From contig CAWUIO010000048.1 of NCBI GenBank assembly GCA_963922455.1, positions 1 to 46,625 of the forward strand: a DNA stretch of 46,625 nt, written 5' to 3'. The stretch comes from CAWUIO01 sp963922455. GTDB taxonomy: Bacteria > Bacteroidota > Bacteroidia > Cytophagales > Microscillaceae. Below are positions 1-8,269 of the stretch, one piece after another; the first letter of the stretch is position 1; each line of letters opens with the position of its first letter. Position numbers and translations under genes: made by a program. The notes under the pieces were generated by a model. The model did not search any database, was not told the DNA's origin, and saw nothing but the letters and a program-made list of their open reading frames with translations.

Positions 1-348
1 AGAACCCCAAACTGACCCTTTTCGCCGACAAAAAATAAACACGAACAGTTTCTTAATTTATGAAAAAAAAATATCTCTGCCAGCATATTTTCATACATTT
101 TGAGGGGCTTCCCCGCGCTAAAACGAGGCTAGCCTTTGGCAAAAGTGTACCGGCGCGGGTCGGGCTCTCGCTACTCGCCGGCCACCCCTCAATCCAGCGG
201 CGGGCTCAGACAGGCCGCTCCATCCCTAAGCCAAAGATAAGAACCAGCAACCGGGATTTTTTTACTTGAGAGTGCCTGTCTCTCATGATCACAGACTAGC
301 CTATCCAAACCATCAAGATCAATCTAGCGGCTAGAAAACTTAATTGAT
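1..348. other. Intergenic left edge, contains repeat copy A
   Basis: I see no supportable gene here. The only long open frame in it is the translation of repeat copy A and starts in AT-rich sequence, so I treat it as spurious. Between the repeat and the stop codon of the membrane-protein gene is an imperfect stem (316-323 with 343-350), enclosing a smaller palindrome at 323-335. It could mark the 3' end of that gene's transcript, but it has no clear U-run. Confidence 0.5.
104..232 (+). repeat. Interspersed hairpin repeat, copy A (subtype 1)
   Basis: This is a GC-rich copy of the window's repeat family. It begins with the GGGGCTT box and ends with CATCCCTAAGCC. The variable arms CCCGCGC (112-118) and GCGCGGG (153-159) pair perfectly. 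After the second arm comes the conserved core TCGGGCTCTCGCTACTCG, then a second potential hairpin AGCGGC/GCCGCT near 195-219. Subtype 1 is defined by the CCGGCC...AGCGGCGGGCTC segment shared with copies F and H. Confidence 0.85.
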
Positions 349-1104
349 CTAGTACAGATAGTAGGATTTATACACCGAATGCAAATTAAAGACAAGATAT
401 ACGCATAGGTTGAGATAGATAAGAAATTGTACTAAAATCAAGATAAACCTGGTTTTTTCGGAATACCGTTTGATTGCCACTTCTTGATCAGGACTTATTT
501 GAAGGGCTTGATCCGAGCCTAGCTCTACCCCTAACCCGGGTTCCAGAAACAGGTGCTCCGTTTTGATGAAAACCGCTGAACGATACACGATGTATCGAAG
601 AATAGAATTGATCAAGCTCCCCAAAAGCCAAATGTGCCGAAAGGTCTTAGTAGAGAGTATGGGCCATACAAAACCTAAAAGTACCCCAATTACGAAGTCC
701 TGGTATAAGACGCCATCTTCTAACTTATTGACATATTTTGAGAAGATCTTTGGCCGAGATTCGGTAAAATAATAGCAAATACGTTCTAGCAGGTTTATAC
801 TAGTTCGTAGGAGCTGTCCGAGCCCGAGAAGGAATGCAAGGCCCCAGGCAATAAAAAAATTAATTATAAACGTATGAAAGCCAAGAAGCATTTGGTAATC
901 ACTCCTTGTGAAGTATGTCCATAAGGCTACGATTAGGGTATTGAGAAGCCATAAAATAAACAGCGATTTTTTATAGGATTTTATAAAGGCATCTACTGGG
1001 TCGGCTGTTTCTAGGAGTTTCGGGAGGTAGGGATCATCCAAAGCCTGGAAATCAATGCCGGTGCTTTCTTCAATTTCCCCCAGTACTGTGTTGATTGTTT
1101 CCAT
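349..1104 (-). CDS. Hypothetical multi-pass membrane protein
   Basis: I do not recognise the family of this 251-residue protein. The N-terminal 45 residues are soluble and acidic. Hydrophobic segments follow at about 47-65, 72-95, 138-160 and 221-242, so about four membrane passes are likely. A charged loop lies between the second and third segments, and another (about residues 185-217) precedes the last. There is no signal peptide or lipobox. It starts with ATG and the gene is followed on its own strand by a small hairpin overlapping the stop region. The upstream neighbour on the same strand is a subtilisin-like protease, separated by repeat copy B, so an operon is doubtful. No function can be assigned. 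Confidence 0.75.
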   Translation of the reverse strand: METINTVLGEIEESTGIDFQALDDPYLPKLLETADPVDAFIKSYKKSLFILWLLNTLIVALWTYFTRSDYQMLLGFHTFIINFFIAWGLAFLLGLGQLLRTSINLLERICYYFTESRPKIFSKYVNKLEDGVLYQDFVIGVLLGFVWPILSTKTFRHIWLLGSLINSILRYIVYRSAVFIKTEHLFLEPGLGVELGSDQALQISPDQEVAIKRYSEKTRFILILVQFLIYLNLCVYLVFNLHSVYKSYYLY

Positions 1105-1123
1105 TAACTATCTTTTTTTCGTT

Positions 1124-1261
1124 TGGCTTAGGGACACCCACCCATGGGGCCGAGACCGCCGCTGGTATGCGGGCAGGCAGGCTCGGGCTTTGCTGGGTGG
1201 CCCGCCCGGCGCAGGCACCCTAGGTCAAATAAGCCCCTATTTCTTTGCGCCGGGAAGCCCC
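1124..1261 (-). repeat. Interspersed hairpin repeat, copy B (divergent subtype)
   Basis: This is a diverged copy in reverse orientation. Read on the minus strand it starts GGGGCTTCCCGGCGCA and ends GTCCCTAAGCC. The hairpin arms on the plus strand are CCCGGCGCA (1205-1213) and TGCGCCGGG (1246-1254), a perfect 9-bp pairing that differs in sequence from the arms of copies A, G and I. Its distal half resembles copy D (CGGTCTCGGCCC) rather than the CGCTACTCG type. It fills the gap between two minus-strand genes. Confidence 0.7.
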
Positions 1262-1266
1262 ATAGT

Positions 1267-2898
1267 TTAAATGAGCGGTTGAGGATGTTTCATTTGCCAA
1301 GCCTTGGCTACGGCAGCGCCCGCATCTACTCTCCCCCAGCCATATACCAAACTGTGCCCATTTTCATTATACGCATCTGAGTAGGGGTTTTGCCAAGTGT
1401 CGGTATATTCTTGAGGATCATCTACATTAATTTTCACGGCGGTTTCCCGAAGTATCTCCCGGATTTGGGCCACATTGAGTTCGGGGTTGACCGAAAGCAT
1501 GAGGCCTATAATTCCGGCTACCATCGGAGCCGAAGCTGAGGTGCCCCCAAAATTGTCGGTATAGTCAGATTGGTAATTATAGCCTTGGGCCCCCACGCGA
1601 TCGGTTGTGAAAACGCTCAGAGAGCCTCCGCTCGAGGGGGCACAAACCCATACTTTTGCCCCATAATCGCTGTATACGGCTTTTTTATCTTCATTGGTAG
1701 AAGCTGCTACGGCAATGACCTTTTCGTAATTGGCGTAGCCATCGAGTTCTAAGGATTCATTCCCATTGCCCGCGGCAAAAATGATAGGAATCCCGCGGCC
1801 ATCCCGGCCCCGGTCTACGCATATATCCATCACGAAACGGGTCATACTGGGCAGGGGCCATTCTCGGTTTTCGTAAGCATCAAAGGGCCCCCAAGAGCAG
1901 CTAATGATATCAGCTTGATGCCGGAAAGCGTGGTAAAAAGCCAGGGCTTCGTCATAATCTCCGAGTCTACCAGCATTGCGGATGGGCATAAAACGGCAGT
2001 CAGGGGCCAAACCTACGGTGATCCCCTTGCCTCGGGCAGCCAGGGCTACCCCGGCACAGGCTGTACCGTGGTTTTCCCGAAAATTGGAGGGATTAGGGTC
2101 TTCATCCCGTTCGGTAGCATCGTAGGGAAACACGATTTTGCCCTCTCCCTCAAAATCGGGATGGAGTAGGTCAAAACCGTCGTCAATGACGGCTACGGTA
2201 ATTTCGGGACTCCCCCAAGTGTAGTCCCAAGCCGATACAACGTTACAGTCGGCCCCGGGGTTTCCTTCCCCTTGCCCTGTATTGAGCAAGTGCCATTGCT
2301 GGGGGAAGCCCGGGTCATTGGGTATAGCCTTCCCTTCTTTGGCCTCGATAAGACAAGGCTCCACGTGCCGCAGGAATTTATCTTTTTGCAGGCTTTCGCT
2401 GATTTTTATGGGGTTTCTTTGGGCTTGTTCGGTGAGCTCAAAAATGAGCCCTCGAGGGTCTTCGGGGAAGCGCCAGATGGCTCGCAGGTCATAGGTTTTT
2501 TCAATACTACGAATGGTCTCACGTTTAGGGCTTTCGTAGAATTCAATAAAGAGCTTGTTATCCAAAGCAATCTCACTGCCCGGTAAATCTTGATGGGCAA
2601 ACCTTTGAAATACGTGAGATACGTACTGAATCTGCTCTTGGGCCTGGGGTGAACGAAGTTGACTCATCACCCGGTCACGGTCGGAACCAGCTACGTGAAA
2701 AATACCAATTCTTTGCCCGGGGTAGCGTTTCAAATACCGGACGTGGGAAGGAAGTTGCAGGTCTCTTTGTAAGCGGCCCGGTAAATTTTCGGGTACGGAA
2801 TTGTCTTTCATCCGTACGGCAATCAAGTTGGGAGATTTGTAGAGGGAGATACGCATCCCCCCCCGGCTGAATTCAACAATTTCGTCCGATTGAGACAT
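1267..2898 (-). CDS. S8 family (subtilisin/kexin-like) serine protease
   Basis: This 543-residue protein carries the full S8 catalytic set. The Asp is in VAVIDDGFD (D239), the His in ENHGTACAG (H277), the oxyanion Asn in AAGNGN (N378) and the Ser in GGTSASAP (S454). The DDG form of the Asp motif is typical of kexin-type members. Residues 1-190 precede the protease domain and look like a propeptide or adaptor. The catalytic domain runs about 195-535. No signal peptide is visible: the N-terminus MSQSDEIVEF is polar, so the enzyme is either cytoplasmic or leaves the cell by a route I cannot see. No T9SS tail is present. It is likely an endopeptidase; the substrate is unknown. Confidence 0.9.
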   Translation of the reverse strand: MSQSDEIVEFSRGGMRISLYKSPNLIAVRMKDNSVPENLPGRLQRDLQLPSHVRYLKRYPGQRIGIFHVAGSDRDRVMSQLRSPQAQEQIQYVSHVFQRFAHQDLPGSEIALDNKLFIEFYESPKRETIRSIEKTYDLRAIWRFPEDPRGLIFELTEQAQRNPIKISESLQKDKFLRHVEPCLIEAKEGKAIPNDPGFPQQWHLLNTGQGEGNPGADCNVVSAWDYTWGSPEITVAVIDDGFDLLHPDFEGEGKIVFPYDATERDEDPNPSNFRENHGTACAGVALAARGKGITVGLAPDCRFMPIRNAGRLGDYDEALAFYHAFRHQADIISCSWGPFDAYENREWPLPSMTRFVMDICVDRGRDGRGIPIIFAAGNGNESLELDGYANYEKVIAVAASTNEDKKAVYSDYGAKVWVCAPSSGGSLSVFTTDRVGAQGYNYQSDYTDNFGGTSASAPMVAGIIGLMLSVNPELNVAQIREILRETAVKINVDDPQEYTDTWQNPYSDAYNENGHSLVYGWGRVDAGAAVAKAWQMKHPQPLI

Positions 2899-2999
2899 AT
2901 TGCCAGATTTTGATTTTTTAAAAATAATTAGGGGTTTAAAATACGAAAGATTATCAAAACCTGGCGGTATGCCCTCATTTATTTAAAGGCTTGTACCCG

Positions 3000-3035
3000 A
3001 AAACTGGCCACTCTTGGGGTAGAGTGGCCAGTTTT
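3000..3035 (-). terminator. Intrinsic terminator hairpin, 15-bp stem
   Basis: The arms 3000-3014 and 3021-3035 are perfectly complementary around a six-base loop (TGGGGT). The outer ends are AAAA and TTTT, so transcription from either side ends in a short U-run. It lies 35 bp past the stop of the T9SS-sorted protein and separates it from the downstream protease gene. Confidence 0.85.
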
Positions 3036-3069
3036 AAGAAAGACCTTGTCTTAGGCTAGGGTCAAGAGA

Positions 3070-6000
3070 TTATTTGACAATCACTAAGTGGCCGCTTTCG
3101 CGTCTTTTGTGATATCTAATAATGTATTGATATTGTCCGGGTTCAAGCGAATAGGTATCTACCTTTAAGGTATTTTTACCCGGGAGGGTCTGCTTAAACG
3201 CTTGGCTAAGTTGGAGTTTACCTTTTTGATAAATATCAATATATACATCTGAGCTTTGCTCCAGGCTTACTTCCACTTGGGTATAATCCCGGGCCGGATT
3301 TGGATATACGAGTGTTTTAGGTTCTTCAAAAGGAGTCGTAGTGCTCACGTTGTTCGGGTTGGTTTTCACTAGAAGAACTACCCAGTCTTGTGAGGTTTCT
3401 TGAGGAGGAGACCCTAAAAACTGAAAGCCATTGCTGAAGTTTACATCGCTCGTGGGGAATGCTTCGCCAGTGCGTGGGTTGTACCACAAACGAGTGTACG
3501 TACCAGAGAAGCTTTGAAAATTCAAGAGTTGATTTCCACCATTTTGTAGATACGCCGCGTAGATTTCTCCCGGCTTGGCCAAGCAGTAGGCATCGGATAT
3601 GCTAAGAAGGTCATCCCGAGAGTTCATTTCCCAGAAAGGCAGATAGCTTTGGAAAAAATCCAGGGCAATGGCATTATAATCCCACATTTGGTCTCGGCTT
3701 CTCCAGTTTTGTGCTACCACATCGCCTTCGGGATGTAAGTAGCCAAAATAGTACTCAACCCCAGCCCCCCCGGCCATTAAATTTCCCCAAAGGGTCAGCT
3801 TTCGGATTTGATCCTGAGAAGGGCCTTTGCTTGGATCATAGCCAGGCCAGCCCAAATCGGGGGGTACTCCGTACTGGAAAGGCCCTTGTTCATCATTGGC
3901 AACCACCCAGGGTTTGCCACTTTCTTGGGATTGATTGATCCAATCAAGCGTTACGGCGTGTACTTCATCGAAGTCTACTTGAAGAGAAGCCCCCGTAAGC
4001 TCCGATTGATCTCCCAGCAAAGGTGTATAGGCAGATTCTCGGCCAAATGGGAAGGTGTGGAGTACGACATTGTGCCGATAAGGGTCGTGGTCGGCAAAAT
4101 ATTGGATCATTTCTACTCGCTGTGTATTGGACTGGGAATTTTCTTCACCCAAGTTCCAATTAAGGCCCAGGTGTTGAGAGAATCGAGCAATGAGTTCGCG
4201 GTAGTATAATTTCCGTTCGGGGCCTACATTTCCATTATCCAAGGCCCATACATTGTTATTATCATTTTCCGTTTCTTGGGTTTTGAAGTGGAGATACATT
4301 CCCATCGCATCGGCGTGGTTGAATACTTCATTCCATTGGTCTAGCTTAGAGCAGTCGTACCGGAGCTTTTCGTCGTGGGCCGTGAAAGGCCATACGTTTT
4401 TACCATCACCCCCGGCGTTGTAGGTTAGAAAGCTTATGGAGTTATTCCCTTTGCCGGCTAGATAATTTAAAGCCCCGATTAAGCCCTTTCCTTTCCCTCC
4501 ATTCCACGAGGGGTCACCGGTTTCCCAATCTTGTTCGTGGGCATCGTAGTTTTTGAGGTTATCAATTCCGTTGTGGTTGTAGGTACCATCAAAATCTTCG
4601 TAGGCCAGTAAGGTCTCTGGGGCGTCGGCTCCGGCTTTCAAAAAGTATTCTCCTGTTCCGGCAAATTGTAAGTAACGTTCTCCTACGTATTGGAGGCGGC
4701 CTTTTGCCCGGAAGTCCCGGCCTTCTTTATCACTCTCCCGGATGCTCACTCTCCCGCGTATGCCATTAAAATAGACCCCTTGCCCTTCATCAGGATTATC
4801 GCTCACGGCAATATTGGTACCGTAGCGGAAAGACGCTGTAAACTCCCAAATACCTTCTCCATCGGGCGTGAAGTGGACACGCCAAACATTTCCTTCGTTG
4901 GCCCCGGTTTCAGAAGCATTCCCATCGGCGGCATAATATCCCGGTACCGTATAGACCTTATCTCCTTTTTTAAATTCTACATTTAAACGGTAATTCATAA
5001 AAGGGTTATCTTCATCGGTTTCACTAGTTTCGGGGCCTCGGAAAGAAATATCAAAAGGATGCCAAGTTTTTAATTCGCCTTTTACCTTAGGCAAGAAATT
5101 GGTCAATGGGTTTTGGGCCACGGTGTAGACCAATACAGGCTCGCTGTAATCCGAATAAATTCCATTATAGCGGGTACGAAGGCGATAGTAATAGGCTCTA
5201 CTGGGTAAGAGACCATAAACGGTAAGGCTGTTCCTTTCTTGACCTAAACGGGCAATGGTTAAGTAATTCCCATCAATTGAAGTAGATTGTTGTACTTCGT
5301 ATTGGTCGGCAAATTCGGCTTGTGTCCAAAATAGGTTGACAATCGAGGAGCTGACCGATAAGGCAAAAATATTACTAGGAGGTACAACTACTATAGGGTT
5401 GGAGGGGGTAAGTGTGGTAACGGCTATGGGTTCGCTGAATTCAGAGTTTTGGCCATTGCCTAGACTTCTAACCCGAAAATAATATGTCGTACTTGGCTCA
5501 AAAATACCCGAGGAAAACTGATTGAGAAAACCGGCAACGATGGCTTGTGTCTCATAGCCAGTATTAGGATCTAGAGAGCTTTGTACTTCATAGCTTTCGG
5601 CTCCATCTACCAGTGACCAGCTTAATAAAATAAAATTAGGGCTAAGGGCAAAGCCTACTACATCTCCCGGGCTAGCAAGCGCAAGCTCATTATTTTGGAT
5701 AACGGTGAAGTTGATACCGTACGAGCCGCCACCTTGTCCATTTCCGGGAGAGCCTTCATAAGCCGTTGCGTTTAAAGTATAATCTCCCAATGTAGGGATC
5801 CAAGGATTATAATTTTCTCCAGAATTTCCAAATGCAGCATAGGGAGCGCTGGCGTCGGTACGATTCCGGGTTTCGGTACCTCGGAGATAAAAGTTGACAT
5901 GACCCACTTCGCTGGGGGAGGTTTCTGCCCGGATGTTTAATTGCTCCGTACTCAAGGTGGCAAGGTTGATTACATCCCCATTTTGTATTTCACCTATGTC

Positions 6001-6234
6001 CTGGTTGGTGGAGGCATCTACCAGGATAAACCGGGTTATCGCCACTTCAGCCTCTACTTTTTCTGGCTCAGGGAGTTGAAGGCTCTCAGAAGTGATCCAT
6101 TTGATTGGATTTGAAGCCAAAGACAGGCCGATGGCTGTACTGGGTAAAGGCGCAATGCTTTGCGCAAATAAATCACCAGATAAATAGATAGTTAATAAGA
6201 ATACAAGTAGTACTCTTGGTTTTATGCGTTTCAT
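3070..6234 (-). CDS. Secreted FN3/DUF5060 glycosidase-like protein with T9SS sorting domain
   Basis: This is a large 1054-residue extracellular protein. Residues 1-25 are a signal peptide ending LFAQS. An Ig-like region (about 66-180) is followed by two fibronectin type III domains (about 192-275 and 286-372). Residues 380-500 resemble DUF5060 (KGELKTWHPFDISFRG). A region of about 505-865 looks like the catalytic-barrel part of DUF5060/apiosidase-type proteins, with candidate acidic residues in NLGEEN (697-698) and ANDEQG. A beta-rich domain follows to about 955. The last 80 residues, starting at LVYPNPARDY, are a type A sorting domain that directs type IX secretion and surface attachment. 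Family members act on polysaccharides; the substrate here is unknown. It appears monocistronic, with a strong terminator downstream. Confidence 0.88.
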   Translation of the reverse strand: MKRIKPRVLLVFLLTIYLSGDLFAQSIAPLPSTAIGLSLASNPIKWITSESLQLPEPEKVEAEVAITRFILVDASTNQDIGEIQNGDVINLATLSTEQLNIRAETSPSEVGHVNFYLRGTETRNRTDASAPYAAFGNSGENYNPWIPTLGDYTLNATAYEGSPGNGQGGGSYGINFTVIQNNELALASPGDVVGFALSPNFILLSWSLVDGAESYEVQSSLDPNTGYETQAIVAGFLNQFSSGIFEPSTTYYFRVRSLGNGQNSEFSEPIAVTTLTPSNPIVVVPPSNIFALSVSSSIVNLFWTQAEFADQYEVQQSTSIDGNYLTIARLGQERNSLTVYGLLPSRAYYYRLRTRYNGIYSDYSEPVLVYTVAQNPLTNFLPKVKGELKTWHPFDISFRGPETSETDEDNPFMNYRLNVEFKKGDKVYTVPGYYAADGNASETGANEGNVWRVHFTPDGEGIWEFTASFRYGTNIAVSDNPDEGQGVYFNGIRGRVSIRESDKEGRDFRAKGRLQYVGERYLQFAGTGEYFLKAGADAPETLLAYEDFDGTYNHNGIDNLKNYDAHEQDWETGDPSWNGGKGKGLIGALNYLAGKGNNSISFLTYNAGGDGKNVWPFTAHDEKLRYDCSKLDQWNEVFNHADAMGMYLHFKTQETENDNNNVWALDNGNVGPERKLYYRELIARFSQHLGLNWNLGEENSQSNTQRVEMIQYFADHDPYRHNVVLHTFPFGRESAYTPLLGDQSELTGASLQVDFDEVHAVTLDWINQSQESGKPWVVANDEQGPFQYGVPPDLGWPGYDPSKGPSQDQIRKLTLWGNLMAGGAGVEYYFGYLHPEGDVVAQNWRSRDQMWDYNAIALDFFQSYLPFWEMNSRDDLLSISDAYCLAKPGEIYAAYLQNGGNQLLNFQSFSGTYTRLWYNPRTGEAFPTSDVNFSNGFQFLGSPPQETSQDWVVLLVKTNPNNVSTTTPFEEPKTLVYPNPARDYTQVEVSLEQSSDVYIDIYQKGKLQLSQAFKQTLPGKNTLKVDTYSLEPGQYQYIIRYHKRRESGHLVIVK

Positions 6235-6743
6235 ATGTGTATACTACAGACAATTGATAATGCTATGCAATGGGTTTGCCTTCGGACATACAATGTCCAT
6301 GATCCCCACCAAAAGCTGCGTATACGAGACTTTCATATATACTAAGCCAAGGGCAGGTCGATGAAATTATAGAAAATTAAGTGACATTCAGGAACTCGTA
6401 GCGTGGTGAGCTCCGCAAATTAGAGGAAAAGCTGGGTAAATTGTGTTATCGTTTTGAAGAATGTTGTTACAACCCGTCGCAAAGTTAGACTTTTACAAGA
6501 AATAGAAAAGAATTGGGATATAAAACGCCAACTTTTTTAAGATAAAATCAAAAAATAGTATTATTTAAGATTTACGTCTATTGTTTGTTTATGATGCTCA
6601 AAAAATGAGGGTGCCTGATTTATAATTATTTACACTTGTAGATATCGGGTTTATCGGTCAACTTAAATTTCACTTAACTAAGACAAAATAAAGCAAAAGG
6701 GGCTCACGGAGCCCCTTTTATCCTTGTGTATAGGGCTAATCTT
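6235..6743. other. Intergenic region between two secreted-protein genes
   Basis: This AT-rich gap lies upstream of the T9SS-sorted protein gene. I find no open frame worth calling. It holds the terminator of the next gene (6695-6719). It should also hold the promoter of the secreted protein, but I could not find a clean TTG/TAnnTTTG pair on the minus strand. Confidence 0.6.
6695..6719 (-). terminator. Intrinsic terminator hairpin
   Basis: An 11-bp perfect stem (6695-6705 with 6709-6719) has a three-base loop ACG and A/T-rich outer ends, followed on the minus strand by a T-rich stretch. It lies 24 bp past the stop of the 6744-7832 gene, so it is very likely that gene's terminator. Confidence 0.88.
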
Positions 6744-7832
6744 TTATTTTTCGGCTTGAACGATCGGCATCACGCGTCCGTCTGCTTGTACGATATGGTA
6801 GGAGGGGTTTTGCTGATATTCGCGTAAATCTAAGTTGGCTAAGATATCGTCCATACGGTTGTGAATATCCAAAGCATATTGCTGTTCTGACTCGTGCGAA
6901 ACAAAACGATTCATTAAATGGGCACTTTCTTGATCAAAGGCTTTGAGAAGGGCTTTGGTATCTCGGTGCTTGGAGATGATAATCTTATTGAATTGGTTGG
7001 CATCTTCAAAAGTTGCATTCTTTTTGGCCGCAATACTAACTAACTCCGTATACTTGGAGTCGGCAATATTTTTGAAATAATTGATTAGCTCAAAAGCTTT
7101 GTCTAGGTAGTTTCTTTCTCCCTCAAAACCATTCATTTTTTCTAATTTCGCCAGGGCCAAATTGGCTTGCTCTATAAGTTGATTGCGATGCTCTTCCATA
7201 GATACTTGTTGGCGCTTTTTCATGGCTTTAAAAAAGTCCTTATTAATATCTGAAAGCTTGACATATTCTAGATAAATGTCGCGGCAGTAGTGATTGATTT
7301 GCGCAATGGTAGCAAAAGAGTACAAAGCCTCTTGTCTTTCTTCTTTTTTAATCCCGTGCTTTTTGGCAAATGCCTTATGGGTTTTAGTAAACTTTTTACC
7401 AATTTCTAAAAGCTCTTCTTCAATCTCATTCCGAGCATCAAAGTAAGCTTTGACTACTTCGTAACCCGACTTATCTTCCACTTGGATAGAATCGGCTTTG
7501 CTCTCTTTGACTGAATAAACCATTTTGTAAGCCGATAATACTTCCAGAGCAGCTTTTTTCAAGGAAGCATCTCCCTCAAAAGCAGGAAGGCTTTGTACCC
7601 GGCTGATGCTATTGTCTAACTGACGGATGATAGACTCTCTCTTTTGGTTATTTTCCATGGCCTTGTGATCATGGATAGACTTGATCATGTAGGAAATACT
7701 CTTGTTAATCACGCGGGCTTGTTCGGCCAAGATGTAACTGTAATATCCCGTAGAGCTTTCAAAATTTTGCGCTTGGAGGCTAGTAGTAAATCCAACCAAA
7801 AGGATTACAAGGGTATAAAGCATTCTTTTCAT
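6744..7832 (-). CDS. Secreted alpha-helical protein of unknown function
   Basis: I do not recognise the family. I place the start at the ATG at 7832 because it gives a standard signal peptide (MKRMLYTLVILLVGF, cleavage after SLQAQ). The frame can be extended 17 polar residues upstream to 7883. The mature protein of about 340 residues is almost entirely predicted helix, rich in Lys, Glu and Ala, with two halves of similar helical character (about residues 25-165 and 175-345). This suggests an elongated periplasmic or outer-membrane-associated protein. There are no cysteine motifs and no T9SS tail. It stands alone, with its own terminator and a divergent carotenoid gene upstream. Confidence 0.78.
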   Translation of the reverse strand: MKRMLYTLVILLVGFTTSLQAQNFESSTGYYSYILAEQARVINKSISYMIKSIHDHKAMENNQKRESIIRQLDNSISRVQSLPAFEGDASLKKAALEVLSAYKMVYSVKESKADSIQVEDKSGYEVVKAYFDARNEIEEELLEIGKKFTKTHKAFAKKHGIKKEERQEALYSFATIAQINHYCRDIYLEYVKLSDINKDFFKAMKKRQQVSMEEHRNQLIEQANLALAKLEKMNGFEGERNYLDKAFELINYFKNIADSKYTELVSIAAKKNATFEDANQFNKIIISKHRDTKALLKAFDQESAHLMNRFVSHESEQQYALDIHNRMDDILANLDLREYQQNPSYHIVQADGRVMPIVQAEK

Positions 7833-7883
7833 AACTCTGGTATTTACTTGGGTTTGTTGTTGATCTGTAATGGGCTGTTTCAT

Positions 7884-8269
7884 CCAAATAGATCTCAGGA
7901 CTCGCTGAGAACTTAGTGTGTGCTAAAATGAAATTTTTATTAATTTTAGATGCATGTATGAATCTGTCCTAAATTTTACAAAGGGAGTGCCATACCCCAT
8001 TTTTTAATACAATTGCTTAATTTTATTGGAAAAAACCCGTTTTTTTCCATAAAAACTAGCTTTATTCATTTCTTTCCAAAATATTACACACATAGGTTAT
8101 TAAAGTTTTGGGAGGGTTTTTCCAGCTATGGGAAATTTTTTAGCCCTCCAAAACACGGAGAGGCTTTTATACAAAAAAGCTTTTTTTCAACAAAATGAAG
8201 TAAGCTTAGTTATACTTATTGTTTCATTTATTTCTCATTATCAGGTATTTATAAATAATCTATTGCAGA
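7884..8269. other. Divergent promoter region between helical secreted protein and crtD-like gene
   Basis: This very AT-rich gap separates two divergently transcribed genes, so both promoters should lie here. The one open frame across it starts at TTG and has homopolymer-derived composition, so I did not call it. A terminator-like hairpin sits in the leader of the plus-strand gene (8163-8187). Confidence 0.55.
8163..8187 (+). terminator. Terminator-like hairpin in the crtD-like leader
   Basis: A GCTTTT/AAAAGC stem (8163-8168 with 8175-8180) with loop ATACAA is followed by seven T residues on the plus strand. It lies 82 bp before the start codon of the carotenoid gene. It may be an attenuator, the end of a short unseen transcript, or chance in a T-rich region. 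Confidence 0.35.

Noticed and set aside
60..269. 69-residue open frame on the plus strand
   Set aside because: It is almost entirely repeat copy A, and the same peptide pattern appears in frames through other copies.
1055..1380. Two overlapping plus-strand frames (71 and 78 residues)
   Set aside because: They run through repeat copy B and the 3' part of the protease gene in other frames; no initiation context supports them.
8013..8198. 61-residue frame upstream of the carotenoid gene
   Set aside because: It opens at TTG, is dominated by Phe/Lys from T/A-rich sequence and shows no similarity to a known small protein.
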